Source: Chondrosia reniformis (taxonomy: Eukaryota > Porifera > Demospongiae > Chondrillida > Chondrillidae). From it: 64,000 nt of DNA. The stretch lies in the NCBI GenBank assembly GCA_947172415.1, contig OX359193.1:8271501-8335500 (forward strand), read 5' to 3'. The notes under the pieces were generated by a model. That model saw nothing but the letters and a program-made list of their open reading frames with translations. It was not told the origin of the DNA and searched no databases. Below, piece after piece: positions 13,501 to 28,026 of the stretch; the stretch's first letter is position 1; every line of letters starts with the position of its first letter. The position numbers and the translations under genes were made by a program.

Positions 13501-16160
13501 TAGGGCAAATGTAAAGATTTATAAAAATTTCAAAAACCCATTGGAAATGTTTCATACATGTTTGTGAATGCTGACAACAAGTTTTAGCATCAAATCTTTC
13601 CATTTGACAGAGTTATAGCACCAAATGTACATTACAGTACAGGAATACGAAATTAATGTATGGTAAGAGATAGGGCAAATGTAAAGATTTATAAAGAAAC
13701 TTATAACTTATTGAAAATGTTTCATATATGTTTGTGAACACTGACACCAAGTTTTAGCATCAAATCTTGACATTTGACAGAGGTATAGCACCAAATGTAC
13801 ATTACAGTACAGAAATACGAAATTAATGTATGGTGAGAGATAGGGCAAATTTTAAGTTCCATCAAAATTTCAAAAACCCATTAGACATGCTCTATAGGTG
13901 TCTGTGAATGCTGATACAAAGTCACAGCTTCATATCTTTCCATTTGATAGAGTTACAGCCCTCAATGTAAATTAAATTCTGGTATACAAAGTTAATGTAT
14001 GGTGAGATATAGGGCAAATGTAAAGATTTATAAAAATTTCAAAAACCCATTAGACATGCTCTATAGGTGTCTGTGAATGCTGATACAAAGTCACAGCTTC
14101 ATAGCTTTCCATTTGATAGAGTTACAGCCCTCAATGTAAATTAAATTCTGGTATACAAAGTTAATGTATGGTGAGATATAGGGCAAATGTAAAGATTTAT
14201 AAAAATTTCAAAAACCCATTAGACATGCTCTATAGGTGTCTGTGAATGCTGATACAAAGTCACAGCTTCATAGCTTTCCATTTGATAGAGTTACAGCCCT
14301 CAATGTAAATTAAATTCTGGTATACAAAGTTAATGTATGGTGAGATATAGGGCAAATGTAAAGATTTATAAAAGTTTCAAAGACTCATTGAAAATGTTTC
14401 ATACATGTCTGTGAATGCTGACACCAAGTTTTAGCATCAAATCTTTCCATTTGACAGAGTTATAGCACCAAATGTACATTACAGTACAGGAATACGAAAT
14501 TAATGTATGGTAAGAGATAGGGCAAATGTAAAGATTTATAAAAGTTTCAAAGACTCATTGAAAATATTTGATACATGTCTGTGAATGCTGACACCAAGTT
14601 TTAGCATCAAATCTTTCCATTTGACAGAGTTATAGCACCAAATGTACATTACAGTACAGGAATACGAAGTTAATGTATGGTGAGATATAGGGCAAATGTA
14701 AAGATTTATAAAAGTTTCAAAGACTCATTGAAAATATTTGATACATGTCTGTGAATGCTGACACCAAGTTTTAGCATCAAATCTTTCCATTTGACAGAGT
14801 TATAGCACCAAATGTACATTACAGTACAGGAATACGAAGTTAATGTATGGTGAGATATAGGGCAAATGTAAAGATTTATAAAAATTTCAAAAACCCATTG
14901 GAAATGTTTCATACATGTTTGTGAATGCTGACAACAAGTTTTAGCATCAAATCTTTCCATTTGACAGAGTTATAGCACCAAATGTACATTACAGTACAGG
15001 AATACGAAATTAATGTATGGTAAGAGATAGGGCAAATGTAAAGATTTATAAAAAAACTTATAACTTATTGAAAATGTTTCATACATGTTTGTGAACACTG
15101 ACACCAAGTTTTAGCATCAAATCTTGACATTTGACAGAGGTATAGCACCAAATGTACATTACAGTACAGAAATACGAAATTAATGTATGGTGAGAGATAG
15201 GGCAAATTTTAAGTTCCATCAAAATTTCAAAAACCCATTAGACATGCTCTATAGGTGTCTGTGAATGCTGATACAAAGTCACAGCTTCATATCTTTCCAT
15301 TTGATAGAGTTACAGCCCTCAATGTAAATTAAATTCTGGTATACAAAGTTAATGTATGGTGAGATATAGGGCAAATGTAAAGATTTATAAAAATTTCAAA
15401 AACCCATTAGACATGCTCTATAGGTGTCTGTGAATGCTGATACAAAGTCACAGCTTCATATCGTTCCATTGGATAGAGTTACAGCCCTCACTGTAAGTTA
15501 AATTCTGGTATACAAAGTTAATGTATGGTGAGATATAGGGCAAATGTAAAGATTTATAAAAGTTTCAAAAACTCATTGAAAATGTTTCATACATGTCTGT
15601 GAATGCTGACACCAAGTGTTAGCATCAAATCTTTCCATTTGACAGAGTTATAGCACCAAATGTACATTACAGTACAGGAATACGAAGTTAATGTATGGTG
15701 AGAGATAGGGCAAATTTTAAGTTCCATCAAAATTTCAAAAACCCACTACACATGCTCTATAGGTGTTTGTGAATTCTGACACAAAGTCACAGCTTCATAG
15801 CTTTCCATTTGATAGAGTTACAGCTCTCAATGTAAATTAAATTCCGATAAACAATGTTAATGTATGGTGAGAGATAGGGCAAATGTAAAGATTTATAAAA
15901 AAATTATAACTTATTGAAAATGTTTCATACATGTTTGTGAATACTGACACCAAGGTATAGCATCAAATCGTGACATTTGACAGAGTTATAGCACCAAATG
16001 TACATTACAGTACAGGAGTACGAAATTAATGTATGGTGAGAGATAGGGCAAATTTTAAGTTCCATCAAAATTTCAAAAACCCATTAGACATGCTCTATAG
16101 GTGTCTGTGAATGCTGACACAAAGTCACAGCTTCATAGCTTTCCATTCGATAGAGTTACA
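7530..16160 (+). repeat. Satellite array 2 (about 8.6 kb, roughly 51 monomers)
   Basis: Same monomer classes and polarity as array 1. It aligns to array 1 at offset 7,789 near its start, 8,805 in the middle and 9,992 toward its end. Array 2 therefore carries two extra blocks of about 1,016 and 1,187 bp, equal to six and seven monomers. The right half (from about 13.3 kb) is almost base-for-base identical to array 1. Confidence 0.97.
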
Positions 16161-17419
16161 GAACTCTAGTTAATGTATGTATTGTTAGAGAAAATTGCGT
16201 AATACCATATTATATGGCCGACCGTTAGAAGGTGCATATAAAGACTAAATTCGATACTATATCCGAAAATCTAGAATGCTTTCTAAATTTTATTATACAT
16301 TGGGAAATGCACTGTGTAGTAATTGATTGTTATTGAAGCACCATCTATCCATATAGAAGATATGGATCTCGTTAAAGTAAAATTTCGTCAATCGACAGCC
16401 AACGAAACTCCAAAGAAAAAAAGTTGGACCATACCGAACGCTACCATCCACGACGCTCAGAGGCCGGGATCGTTGGTAACGTTCAACTTATCGAATCTGC
16501 CGAAGCAAATTACTGCCGAGTTGAGCATTGGGTGTCACTTGCGTGAGAAGAACCAGCTCTTCTCGATATGGCCGACTCATATGAATCCTAAGATATCAGA
16601 TGCCAATCCCACATTACGTGGAACCCCCCCGAAATCCGGATTATTGGTGAGCACGTCTCTATGGCACCAACCGATTAGGAGACAGCTTCAGAGTCTAAGC
16701 GCTACCAACCTCTATGGGAACCGCAACCACCATAGAGATGTGTCCAGGTAGGCCTACTATATAAGGTTTTTCGCTTCTATTTATATAAAGTTTTGCCCAA
16801 AGAAAACGGTTGTGGTTGGGGCTTTTTTATATATTTCTCGTTATTTCCAGATCAGTGAATTGTTCCAAGGAAATTTAAAGACATAGTCAGTATTTGTGGA
16901 TCATCTGAAAACTGGGGAAAGCGGAAAAATCCTGTAAGTGTCTTGATGGGCCGAGGAGAACGACGTTTCTGATCCCAATTATTTTCGAGAAATCGTCAAT
17001 TTATTCCACTCTAATTCCAGACCAGTGAATCGTTCCAAGCAATTTTACACACATACGCAGTATTTCCAATACATCTCAAAACTGTGGCAAATGGATAAAA
17101 GCCTGTATGTGTCTTGGTGGAGGGAGGAGAACGACTTTTTATGATACAGAAAACTAGAGATAGTGCGAGGTCCGATATTTATCGCCTGTACTATATTAAT
17201 GCCTATGATCGATATTTTAACTAGGCCGGCTGTATTCTAAGTCAAATTCCTAACTCCAGAGAGGATAATGTATAGATAAAATTTGCTAAATAAGGTTTTT
17301 AAAGCAACTGTAGCTCCATAAATTATTTTTATATAATTTATTTTAGGATATACTCTGTATATACATACATGCATATGTGGTGAGAGATAGGCAAATATGA
17401 ATAAAAATAAAAATCACGA
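16161..17419. other. Unique inter-satellite cassette, copy 2
   Basis: Near-identical to the cassette at 6,169. The few differences I see lie outside the open frame: one fewer A in a poly-A run near 16,925, single substitutions near 16,887, 17,264 and 17,343, and one in the adjoining inverted monomer region. It has the same internal layout of open frame, two 171-bp-spaced modules and AT-rich tail. Confidence 0.85.
16362..16751 (+). CDS. Hypothetical open frame in cassette 2
   Basis: Second copy of the 129-codon frame, identical at nucleotide level to the copy at 6370-6759. The start is the first ATG after the upstream in-frame TAA. It has the same donor-like CAG|GTAGGC at the stop. Function unknown, and whether it is translated is unknown. 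Confidence 0.35.
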   Translation: MDLVKVKFRQSTANETPKKKSWTIPNATIHDAQRPGSLVTFNLSNLPKQITAELSIGCHLREKNQLFSIWPTHMNPKISDANPTLRGTPPKSGLLVSTSLWHQPIRRQLQSLSATNLYGNRNHHRDVSR

Positions 17420-17521
17420 AAATTCTTTGGAAATCTTTCACAGAATTTAATGTACATTGAGGGCTGTAACTTTTTCAAATGGAAAGATATAGAGCTACTG
17501 CTCTCTTTCAGCATTCAGAGG
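17420..17521 (-). repeat. Inverted satellite monomer at edge of cassette 2
   Basis: Copy of the inverted monomer at 7,430-7,529 with the same junction to direct-orientation satellite. It differs by one visible base at the right junction (AGGCATCTGG here, AGGAATCTGG in copy 1). Confidence 0.85.
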
Positions 17522-20500
17522 CATCTGGTATTAAAAGTTAATGTATGGTGAGAGATAAGGCAAATTTTAAGTTCCATCAAAATTTCAAAAACTCATTAGA
17601 CATGCTCTCTAGGTGTCTGTGAATGCTGATACAAAGTCACAGCTTCATAGCTTTCCATTTGATATAGTTACAGCCCTCAATGTAAATTAAATTCTGGTAT
17701 ACAAAGTTAATGTATGGTGAGATATAGGGCAAATGTAAAGATTTATAAAAATTTCAAAAACTCATTGAAAATGTTTCATACATGTCTGTGAATGCTGACA
17801 CCAAGTGTTAGCATCAAATCTTTCCATTTGACAGAGTTATAGCACCAAATGTACATTACAGTACAGGAATACGAAATTAATGTATGGTAAGAGATAGGGC
17901 AAATGTAAAGATTTATTAAAAAACTTATAACTTATTGCAAATGTTTCATACATGTTTGTGAATACTGACACCAAGTTTTAGCATCAAATCTTGACATTTG
18001 ACAGAGGTATAGCACCAAATGTACATTACAGTACAGGAATACGAAGTTAATGTATGGTGAGAGATAGGGCAAATGTAAAGATTTATAAAAAACTTATAAC
18101 TTATTGAAAATGTTTCATACATGTTTGTGAATACTGACACCAAGTTTTAGCATCAAATCTTGACATTTGACAGAGGTATAGCACCAAATGTACATTACAG
18201 TACAGGAATACGAAATTAATGTATGGTGAGAGATAGGGCAAATTTTAAGTTCCATCAAAATTTCAAAAACCCATTAGACATGCTCTATAGGTGTCTGTGA
18301 ATGCTGATACAAAGTCACAGCTTCATAGCTTTCCATTTGATAGAGTTACAGCCCTCAATGTAAATTAAATTCTGGTATACAAAGTTAATGTATGGTGAGA
18401 TATAGGGCAAATGTAAAGATTTATAAAAGTTTCAAAGACTCATTGAAAATGTTTCATACATGTCTGTGAATGCTAACACCAAGTTTTAGCATCAAATCTT
18501 TCCATTTGACAGAGTTATAGCACCAAATGTACATTACAGTACAGGAATACGAAATTAATGTATGGTAAGAGATAGGGCAAATGTAAAGATTTATAAAAAA
18601 CTTATAACTTATTGAAAATGTTTCATACATGTTTGTGAATACTGACACCACGTTTTAGCATCAAATTTTGACATTTGACAGAGGTATAGCACCAAATGTA
18701 CATTACAGTACAGGAATACGAAATTAATGTATGGTGAGAGATAGGGCATATTTTAAGTTCCATCAAAATTTCAAAAACCCATTAGACATGCTCTATAGGT
18801 GTCTGTGAATGCTGATACAAAGTCACAGCTTCATATCGTTCCATTTGATAGAGTTACAGCCCTCAATGTAAATTAAATTCTGGTATACAAAGTTAATGTA
18901 TGGTGAGATATAGGGCAAATGTAAAGATTTATAAAAGTTTCAAAGACTCATTGAAAATGTTTCATACATGTCTGTGAATGCTGACACCAAGTTTTAGCAT
19001 CAAATCTTTCCATTTGACAGAGTTATAGCACCAAATGTACATTACAGTACAGGAATACGAAGTTAATGTATGGTGAGATATAGGGCAAATGTAAAGATTT
19101 ATAAAAATTTCAAAAACTCATTGAAAATGTTTCATACATGTCTGTGAATGCTGACACCAAGTGTTAGCATCAAATCTTTCCATTTGACAGAGTTATAGCA
19201 CCAAATGTACATTACAGTACAGGAATACGAAATTAATGTATGGTAAGAGATAGGGCAAATGTAAAGATTTATAAAAAACTTATAACTTATTGAAAATGTT
19301 TCATACATGTTTGTGAATACTGACACCAAGTTTTAGCATCAAATTTTGACATTTGACAGAGGTATAGCACCAAATGTACATTACAGTACAGGAATACGAA
19401 GTTAATGTATGGTGAGAGATAGGGCAAATGTAAAGATTTATAAAAAACTTATAACTTATTGAAAATGTTTCATACATGTTTGTGAATACTGACACCAAGT
19501 TTTAGCATCAAATCTTGACATTTGACAGAGGTATAGCACCAAATGTACATTACAGTACAGGAATACGAAATTAATGTATGGTGAGAGATAGGGCAAATTT
19601 TAAGTTCCATCAAAATTTCAAAAACCCATTAGACATGCTCTATAGGTGTCTGTGAATGCTGATACAAAGTCACAGCTTCATAGCTTTCCATTTGATAGAG
19701 TTACAGCCCTCAATGTAAATTAAATTCTGGTATACAAAGTTAATGTATGGTGAGATATAGGGCAAATGTAAAGATTTATAAAAGTTTCAAAGACTCATTG
19801 AAAATGTTTCATACATGTCTGTGAATGCTGACACCAAGTTTTAGCATCAAATCTTTCCATTTGACAGAGTTATAGCACCAAATGTACATTACAGTACAGG
19901 AATACGAAATTAATGTATGGTAAGAGATAGGGCAAATGTAAAGATTTATAAAAAACTTATAACTTATTGAAAATGTTTCATACATGTTTGTGAATACTGA
20001 CACCAAGTTTTAGCATCAAATTTTGATATTTGACAGAGGTATAGCACCAAATGTACATTACAGTACAGGAATACGAAATTAATGTATGGTGAGAGATAGG
20101 GCAAATTTTAAGTTCCATCAAAATTTCAAAAACTCATTAGACATGCTCTATAGGTGTCTGTGAATGCTGATACAAAGTCACAGCTTCATATCGTTCCATT
20201 TGATAGAGTTACAGCCCTCAATGTAAATTAAATTCTGGTATACAAAGTTAATGTATGGTGAGATATAGGGCAAATGTAAAGATTTATAAAAGTTTCAAAG
20301 ACTCATTGAAAATGTTTCATACATGTCTGTGAATGCTGACACCAAGTTTTAGCATCAAATCTTTCCATTTGACAGAGTTATAGCACCAAATGTACATTAC
20401 AGTACAGGAATACGAAGTTAATGTATGGTGAGATATAGGGCAAATGTAAAGATTTATAAAAATTTCAAAAACTCATTGAAAATGTTTCATACATGTCTGT

Positions 20501-23500
20501 GAATGCTGACACCAAGTGTTAGCATCAAATCTTTCCATTTGACAGAGTTATAGCACCAAATGTACATTACAGTACAAGTATATGAAATTAATGTATGGTA
20601 AGAGATAGGGCAAATGTAAAGATTTATAAAAAAAGTTATAACTTATTGAAAATGTTTCATACATGTTTGTGAATACTGACACCAAGTTTTAGCATCAAAT
20701 CTTGACATTTGACAGAGGTATAGCACCAAATGTACATTACAGTACAGGAATACGAAATTAATGTATGGTGAGAGATAGGGCATATTTTAAGTTCCATCAA
20801 AATTTCAAAAACCCATTAGACATGCTCTATATGTGTCTGTGAATGCTGATACAAAGTCACAGCTTCATATCTTTCCATTTGATAGAGTTACAGCCCTCAA
20901 TGTAAATTAAATTCTGGTATACAAAGTTAATGTATGGTGAGATATAGGGCAAATGTAAAGATTTATAAAAGTTTCAAAGACTCATTGAAAATGTTTCATA
21001 CATGTCTGTGAATGCTGACACCAAGTTTTAGCATCAAATCTTTCCATTTGACAGAGTTATAGCACCAAATGTACATTACAGTACAGGAATACGAAGTTAA
21101 TGTATGGTGAGATATAGGGCAAATGTAAAGATTTATAAAAGTTTCAAAGACTCATTGAAAATGTTTCATACATGTCTGTGAATGCTGACACCAAGTTTTA
21201 GCATCAAATCTTTCCATTTGACAGAGTTATAGCACCAAATGTACATTACAGTACAGGAATACGAAGTTAATGTATGGTGAGATATAGGGCAAATGTAAAG
21301 ATTTATAAAAATTTCAAAAACTCATTGAAAATGTTTCATACATGTCTGTGAATGCTGACACCAAGTGTTAGCATCAAATCTTTCCATTTGACAGAGTTAT
21401 AGCACCAAATGTACATTACAGTACAAGTATATGAAATTAATGTATGGTAAGAGATAGGGCAAATGTAAAGATTTATAAAAAAAGTTATAACTTATTGAAA
21501 ATGTTTCATACATGTTTGTGAATACTGACACCAAGTTTTAGCATCAAATCTTGACATTTGACAGAGGTATAGCACCAAATGTACATTACAGTACAGGAAT
21601 ACGAAATTAATGTATGGTGAGAGATAGGGCATATTTTAAGTTCCATCAAAATTTCAAAAACCCATTAGACATGCTCTATATGTGTCTGTGAATGCTGATA
21701 CAAAGTCACAGCTTCATATCTTTCCATTTGATAGAGTTACAGCCCTCAATGTAAATTAAATTCTGGTATACAAAGTTAATGTATGGTGAGATATAGGGCA
21801 AATGTAAAGATTTATAAAAGTTTCAAAGACTCATTGAAAATGTTTCATACATGTCTGTGAATGCTGACACCAAGTTTTAGCATCAAATCTTTCCATTTGA
21901 CAGAGTTATAGCACCAAATGTACATTACAGTACAGGAATACGAAGTTAATGTATGGTGAGATATAGGGCAAATGTAAAGATTTATAAAAGTTTCAAAGAC
22001 TCATTGAAAATGTTTCATACATGTCTGTGAATGCTGACACCAAGTTTTAGCATCAAATCTTTCCATTTGACAGAGTTATAGCACCAAATGTACATTACAG
22101 TACAGGAATACGAAGTTAATGTATGGTGAGATATAGGGCAAATGTAAAGATTTATAAAAATTTCAAAAACTCATTGAAAATGTTTCATACATGTCTGTGA
22201 ATGCTGACACCAAGTGTTAGCATCAAATCTTTCCATTTGACAGAGTTATAGCACCAAATGTACATTACAGTACAAGTATATGAAATTAATGTATGGTAAG
22301 AGATAGGGCAAATGTAAAGATTTATAAAAAAAGTTATAACTTATTGAAAATGTTTCATACATGTTTGTGAATACTGACACCAAGTTTTAGCATCAAATCT
22401 TGACATTTGACAGAGGTATAGCACCAAATGTACATTACAGTACAGGAATACGAAATTAATGTATGGTGAGAGATAGGGCATATTTTAAGTTCCATCAAAA
22501 TTTCAAAAACCCATTAGACATGCTCTATATGTGTCTGTGAATGCTGATACAAAGTCACAGCTTCATATCTTTCCATTTGATAGAGTTACAGCCCTCAATG
22601 TAAATTAAATTCTGGTATACAAAGTTAATGTATGGTGAGATATAGGGCAAATGTAAAGATTTATAAAAGTTTCAAAGACTCATTGAAAATGTTTCATACA
22701 TGTCTGTGAATGCTGACACCAAGTTTTAGCATCAAATCTTTCCATTTGACAGAGTTATAGCACCAAATGTACATTACAGTACAGGAATACGAAGTTAATG
22801 TATGGTGAGATATAGGGCAAATGTAAAGATTTATAAAAGTTTCAAAGACTCATTGAAAATGTTTCATACATGTCTGTGAATGCTGACACCAAGTTTTAGC
22901 ATCAAATCTTTCCATTTGACAGAGTTATAGCACCAAATGTACATTACAGTACAGGAATACGAAGTTAATGTATGGTGAGATATAGGGCAAATGTAAAGAT
23001 TTATAAAAATTTCAAAAACTCATTGAAAATGTTTCATACATGTCTGTGAATGCTGACACCAAGTGTTAGCATCAAATCTTTCCATTTGACAGAGTTATAG
23101 CACCAAATGTACATTACAGTACAAGTATATGAAATTAATGTATGGTAAGAGATAGGGCAAATGTAAAGATTTATAAAAAAAGTTATAACTTATTGAAAAT
23201 GTTTCATACATGTTTGTGAATACTGACACCAAGTTTTAGCATCAAATCTTGACATTTGACAGAGGTATAGCACCAAATGTACATTACAGTACAGGAATAC
23301 GAAATTAATGTATGGTGAGAGATAGGGCATATTTTAAGTTCCATCAAAATTTCAAAAACCCATTAGACATGCTCTATATGTGTCTGTGAATGCTGATACA
23401 AAGTCACAGCTTCATATCTTTCCATTTGATAGAGTTACAGCCCTCAATGTAAATTAAATTCTGGTATACAAAGTTAATGTATGGTGAGATATAGGGCAAA

Positions 23501-26500
23501 TGTAAAGATTTATAAAAGTTTCAAAGACTCATTGAAAATGTTTCATACATGTCTGTGAATGCTGACACCAAGTTTTAGCATCAAATCTTTCCATTTGACA
23601 GAGTTATAGCACCAAATGTACATTACAGTACAGGAATACGAAGTTAATGTATGGTGAGATATAGGGCAAATGTAAAGATTTATAAAAGTTTCAAAGACTC
23701 ATTGAAAATGTTTCATACATGTCTGTGAATGCTGACACCAAGTTTTAGCATCAAATCTTTCCATTTGACAGAGTTATAGCACCAAATGTACATTACAGTA
23801 CAGGAATACGAAGTTAATGTATGGTGAGATATAGGGCAAATGTAAAGATTTATAAAAATTTCAAAAACTCATTGAAAATGTTTCATACATGTCTGTGAAT
23901 GCTGACACCAAGTGTTAGCATCAAATCTTTCCATTTGACAGAGTTATAGCACCAAATGTACATTACAGTACAAGTATATGAAATTAATGTATGGTAAGAG
24001 ATAGGGCAAATGTAAAGATTTATAAAAAAAGTTATAACTTATTGAAAATGTTTCATACATGTTTGTGAATACTGACACCAAGTTTTAGCATCAAATCTTG
24101 ACATTTGACAGAGGTATAGCACCAAATGTACATTACAGTACAGGAATACGAAATTAATGTATGGTGAGAGATAGGGCATATTTTAAGTTCCATCAAAATT
24201 TCAAAAACCCATTAGACATGCTCTATATGTGTCTGTGAATGCTGATACAAAGTCACAGCTTCATATCTTTCCATTTGATAGAGTTACAGCCCTCAATGTA
24301 AATTAAATTCTGGTATACAAAGTTAATGTATGGTGAGATATAGGGCAAATGTAAAGATTTATAAAAGTTTCAAAGACTCATTGAAAATGTTTCATACATG
24401 TCTGTGAATGCTGACACCAAGTTTTAGCATCAAATCTTTCCATTTGACAGAGTTATAGCACCAAATGTACATTACAGTACAGGAATACGAAGTTAATGTA
24501 TGGTGAGATATAGGGCAAATGTAAAGATTTATAAAAGTTTCAAAGACTCATTGAAAATGTTTCATACATGTCTGTGAATGCTGACACCAAGTTTTAGCAT
24601 CAAATCTTTCCATTTGACAGAGTTATAGCACCAAATGTACATTACAGTACAGGAATACGAAGTTAATGTATGGTGAGATATAGGGCAAATGTAAAGATTT
24701 ATAAAAATTTCAAAAACTCATTGAAAATGTTTCATACATGTCTGTGAATGCTGACACCAAGTTTTAGCATCAAATCTTTCCATTTGACAGAGTTATAGCA
24801 CCAAATGTACATTACAGTACAGGAATACGAAGTTAATGTATGGTGAGATATAGGGCAAATGTAAAGATTTATAAAAATTTCAAAAACTCATTGAAAATGT
24901 TTCATACATGTCTGTGAATGCTGACACCAAGTGTTAGCATCAAATCTTTCCATTTGACAGAGTTATAGCACCAAATGTACATTACAGTACAAGTATATGA
25001 AATTAATGTATGGTAAGAGATAGGGCAAATGTAAAGATTTATAAAAAAAGTTATAACTTATTGAAAATGTTTCATACATGTTTGTGAATACTGACACCAA
25101 GTTTTAGCATCAAATCTTGACATTTGACAGAGGTATAGCACCAAATGTACATTACAGTACAGGAATACGAAATTAATGTATGGTGAGAGATAGGGCATAT
25201 TTTAAGTTCCATCAAAATTTCAAAAACCCATTAGACATGCTCTATATGTGTCTGTGAATGCTGATACAAAGTCACAGCTTCATATCTTTCCATTTGATAG
25301 AGTTACAGCCCTCAATGTAAATTAAATTCTGGTATACAAAGTTAATGTATGGTGAGATATAGGGCAAATGTAAAGATTTATAAAAGTTTCAAAGACTCAT
25401 TGAAAATGTTTCATACATGTCTGTGAATGCTGACACCAAGTTTTAGCATCAAATCTTTCCATTTGACAGAGTTATAGCACCAAATGTACATTACAGTACA
25501 GGAATACGAAGTTAATGTATGGTGAGATATAGGGCAAATGTAAAGATTTATAAAAATTTCAAAAACTCATTGAAAATGTTTCATACATGTCTGTGAATGC
25601 TGACACCAAGTGTTAGCATCAAATCTTGACATTTGACAGAGTTATAGCACCAAATGTACATTACAGTACAAGTATATGAAATTAATGTATGGTAAGAGAT
25701 AGGGCAAATGTAAAGATTTATAAAAAAAGTTATAACTTATTGAAAATGTTTCATACATGTTTGTGAATACTGACACCAAGTTTTAGCATCAAATCTTGAC
25801 ATTTGACAGAGGTATAGCACCAAATGTACATTACAGTACAGGAATACGAAATTAATGTATGGTGAGAGATAGGGCAAATTTTAAGTTCCATCAAAATTTC
25901 AAAAACCCATTAGACATGCTCTATAGGTGTCTGTGAATGCTGATACAAAGTCACAGCTTCATATCTTTCCATTTGATAGAGTTACAGCCCTCAATGTAAA
26001 TTAAATTCTGGTATACAAAGTTAATGTATGGTGAGATATAGGGCAAATGTAAAGATTTATAAAAGTTTCAAAGACTCATTGAAAATGTTTCATACATGTC
26101 TGTGAATGCTGACACCAAGTTTTAGCATCAAATCTTTCCATTTGACAGAGTTATAGCACCAAATGTACATTACAGTACAGGAATACGAAGTTAATGTATG
26201 GTGAGATATAGGGCAAATGTAAAGATTTATAAAAGTTTCAAAGACTCATTGAAAATATTTCATACATGTCTGTGAATGCTGACACCAAGTTTTAGCATCA
26301 AATCTTTCCATTTGACAGAGTTATAGCACCAAATGTACATTACAGTACAGGAATACGAAGTTAATGTATGGTGAGATATAGGGCAAATGTAAAGATTTAT
26401 AAAAATTTCAAAAACCCATTGGAAATGTTTCATACATGTTTGTGAATGCTGACACCAGGTTTTAGCATCAAATCTTGACATTTGACAGAGTTATAGCACC

Positions 26501-28026
26501 AAATGTACATTACAGTACAGGAATACGAAATTAATGTATGGTGAGATATAGGGCAAATGTAAAGATTTATAAAAGTTTCAAAGACTCATTGAAAATATTT
26601 CATACATGTCTGTGAATGCTGACACCAAGTTTTAGCATCAAATCTTTCCATTTGACAGAGTTATAGCACCAAATGTACATTACAGTACAGGAATACGAAG
26701 TTAATGTATGGTGAGATATAGGGCAAATGTAAAGATTTATAAAAATTTCAAAAACCCATTGGAAATGTTTCATACATGTTTGTGAATGCTGACACCAAGT
26801 TTTAGCATCAAATCTTTCCATTTGACAGAGTTATAGCACCAAATGTACATTACAGTACAGGAATACGAAATTAATGTATGGTAAGAGATAGGGCAAATGT
26901 AAAGATTTATAAAAAAACTTATAACTTATTGAAAATGTTTCATATATGTTTGTGAATACTGACACCAAGTTTTAGCATCAAATCTTGACATTTGACAGAG
27001 GTATAGCACCAAATGTACATTACAGTACAGGAATACGAAATTAATGTATGGTGAGAGATAGGGCAAATTTTAAGTTCCATCAAAATTTCAAAAACCCATT
27101 AGACATGCTCTATAGGTGTCTGTGAATGCTGATACAAAGTCACAGCTTCATAGCTTTCCATTTGATAGAGTTACAGCCCTCAATGTAAATTAAATTCTGG
27201 TATACAAAGTTAATGTATGGTGAGATATAGGGCAAATGTAAAGATTTATAAAAATTTCAAAAACCCATTAGACATGCTCTATAGGTGTCTGTGAATGCTG
27301 ATACAAAGTCACAGCTTCATTTCGTTCCATTTGATAGAGTTACAGCCCTCACTGTAAATTAAATTCTGGTATACAAAGTTAATGTATGGTGAGATATAGG
27401 GCAAATGTAAAGATTTATAAAAGTTTCAAAAACTCATTGAAAATGTTTCATATATACATGTCTGTGAATGCTGACACCAAATGTTAGCATCAAATCTTTC
27501 CATTTGACAGAGTTATAGCACCAAATGTACATTACAGTACAGGAATACGAAGTTAATGTATAGTGAGAGATAGGGCAAATTTTAAGTTCCATCAAAATTT
27601 CAAAAACCCACTACACATGCTCTATAGGTGTTTGTGAATTCTGACACAAAGTCACAGCTTCATAGCTTTCCATTTGATAGAGTTACAGCTCTCAATGTAA
27701 ATTAAATTCCGATAAACAATGTTAATGTATGGTGAGAGATAGGGCAAATGTAAAGATTTATAAAAAAAATTATAACTTATTGAAAATGTTTCATACATGT
27801 TTGTGAATACTGACACCAAGGTTTAGCATCAAATCTTGACATTTGACAGAGTTATAGCACCAAATGTACATTACAGTACAGGAGTACGAAATTAATGTAT
27901 GGTGAGAGATAGGGCAAATTTTAAGTTCCATCAAAATTTCAAAAACCCATTAGACATGCTCTATAGGTGTCTGTGAATGCTGACACAAAGTCACAGCTTC
28001 ATAGCTTTCCATTCGATAGAGTTACA
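17522..28026 (+). repeat. Satellite array 3 (about 10.5 kb, roughly 62 monomers)
   Basis: Same monomer family. Its beginning matches array 2 at offset 9,991 and its end at offset 11,866, so it is about 1.9 kb (11 monomers) longer than array 2. Unlike arrays 1 and 2, its centre is organised as a regular higher-order repeat (see 20,300-25,740). Confidence 0.97.
20300..25740 (+). repeat. 849-bp higher-order repeat (five monomers) inside array 3
   Basis: The marker ACAAGTATATGAAATTAATG replaces the usual CAGGAATACGAA form in one monomer per unit. It appears near 20,573, 21,422, 22,271, 23,120, 23,968, 24,988 and 25,668. Most intervals are about 849 bp, five monomers in the order A, A, marker A, ATAACTTATTG-type A, B. 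One interval is about 1,020 bp (an extra A) and the last about 680 bp (one A missing). Full units appear almost identical, whereas adjacent monomers within a unit differ clearly, which is the signature of a recently amplified higher-order repeat. Confidence 0.9.

Noticed and set aside
166-26821. Recurrent 65-84-codon minus-strand open frames across the satellite (for example 166-363, 3357-3611, 26600-26821)
   Set aside because: They repeat once per monomer, cross monomer boundaries, and change only as the satellite changes. The period is not a multiple of three, so no longer frame survives. They are a by-product of the repeat sequence.
1-28026. CENP-B box in the satellite
   Set aside because: I searched by eye for the TTCG...A..CGGG pattern and found no match in any monomer type.
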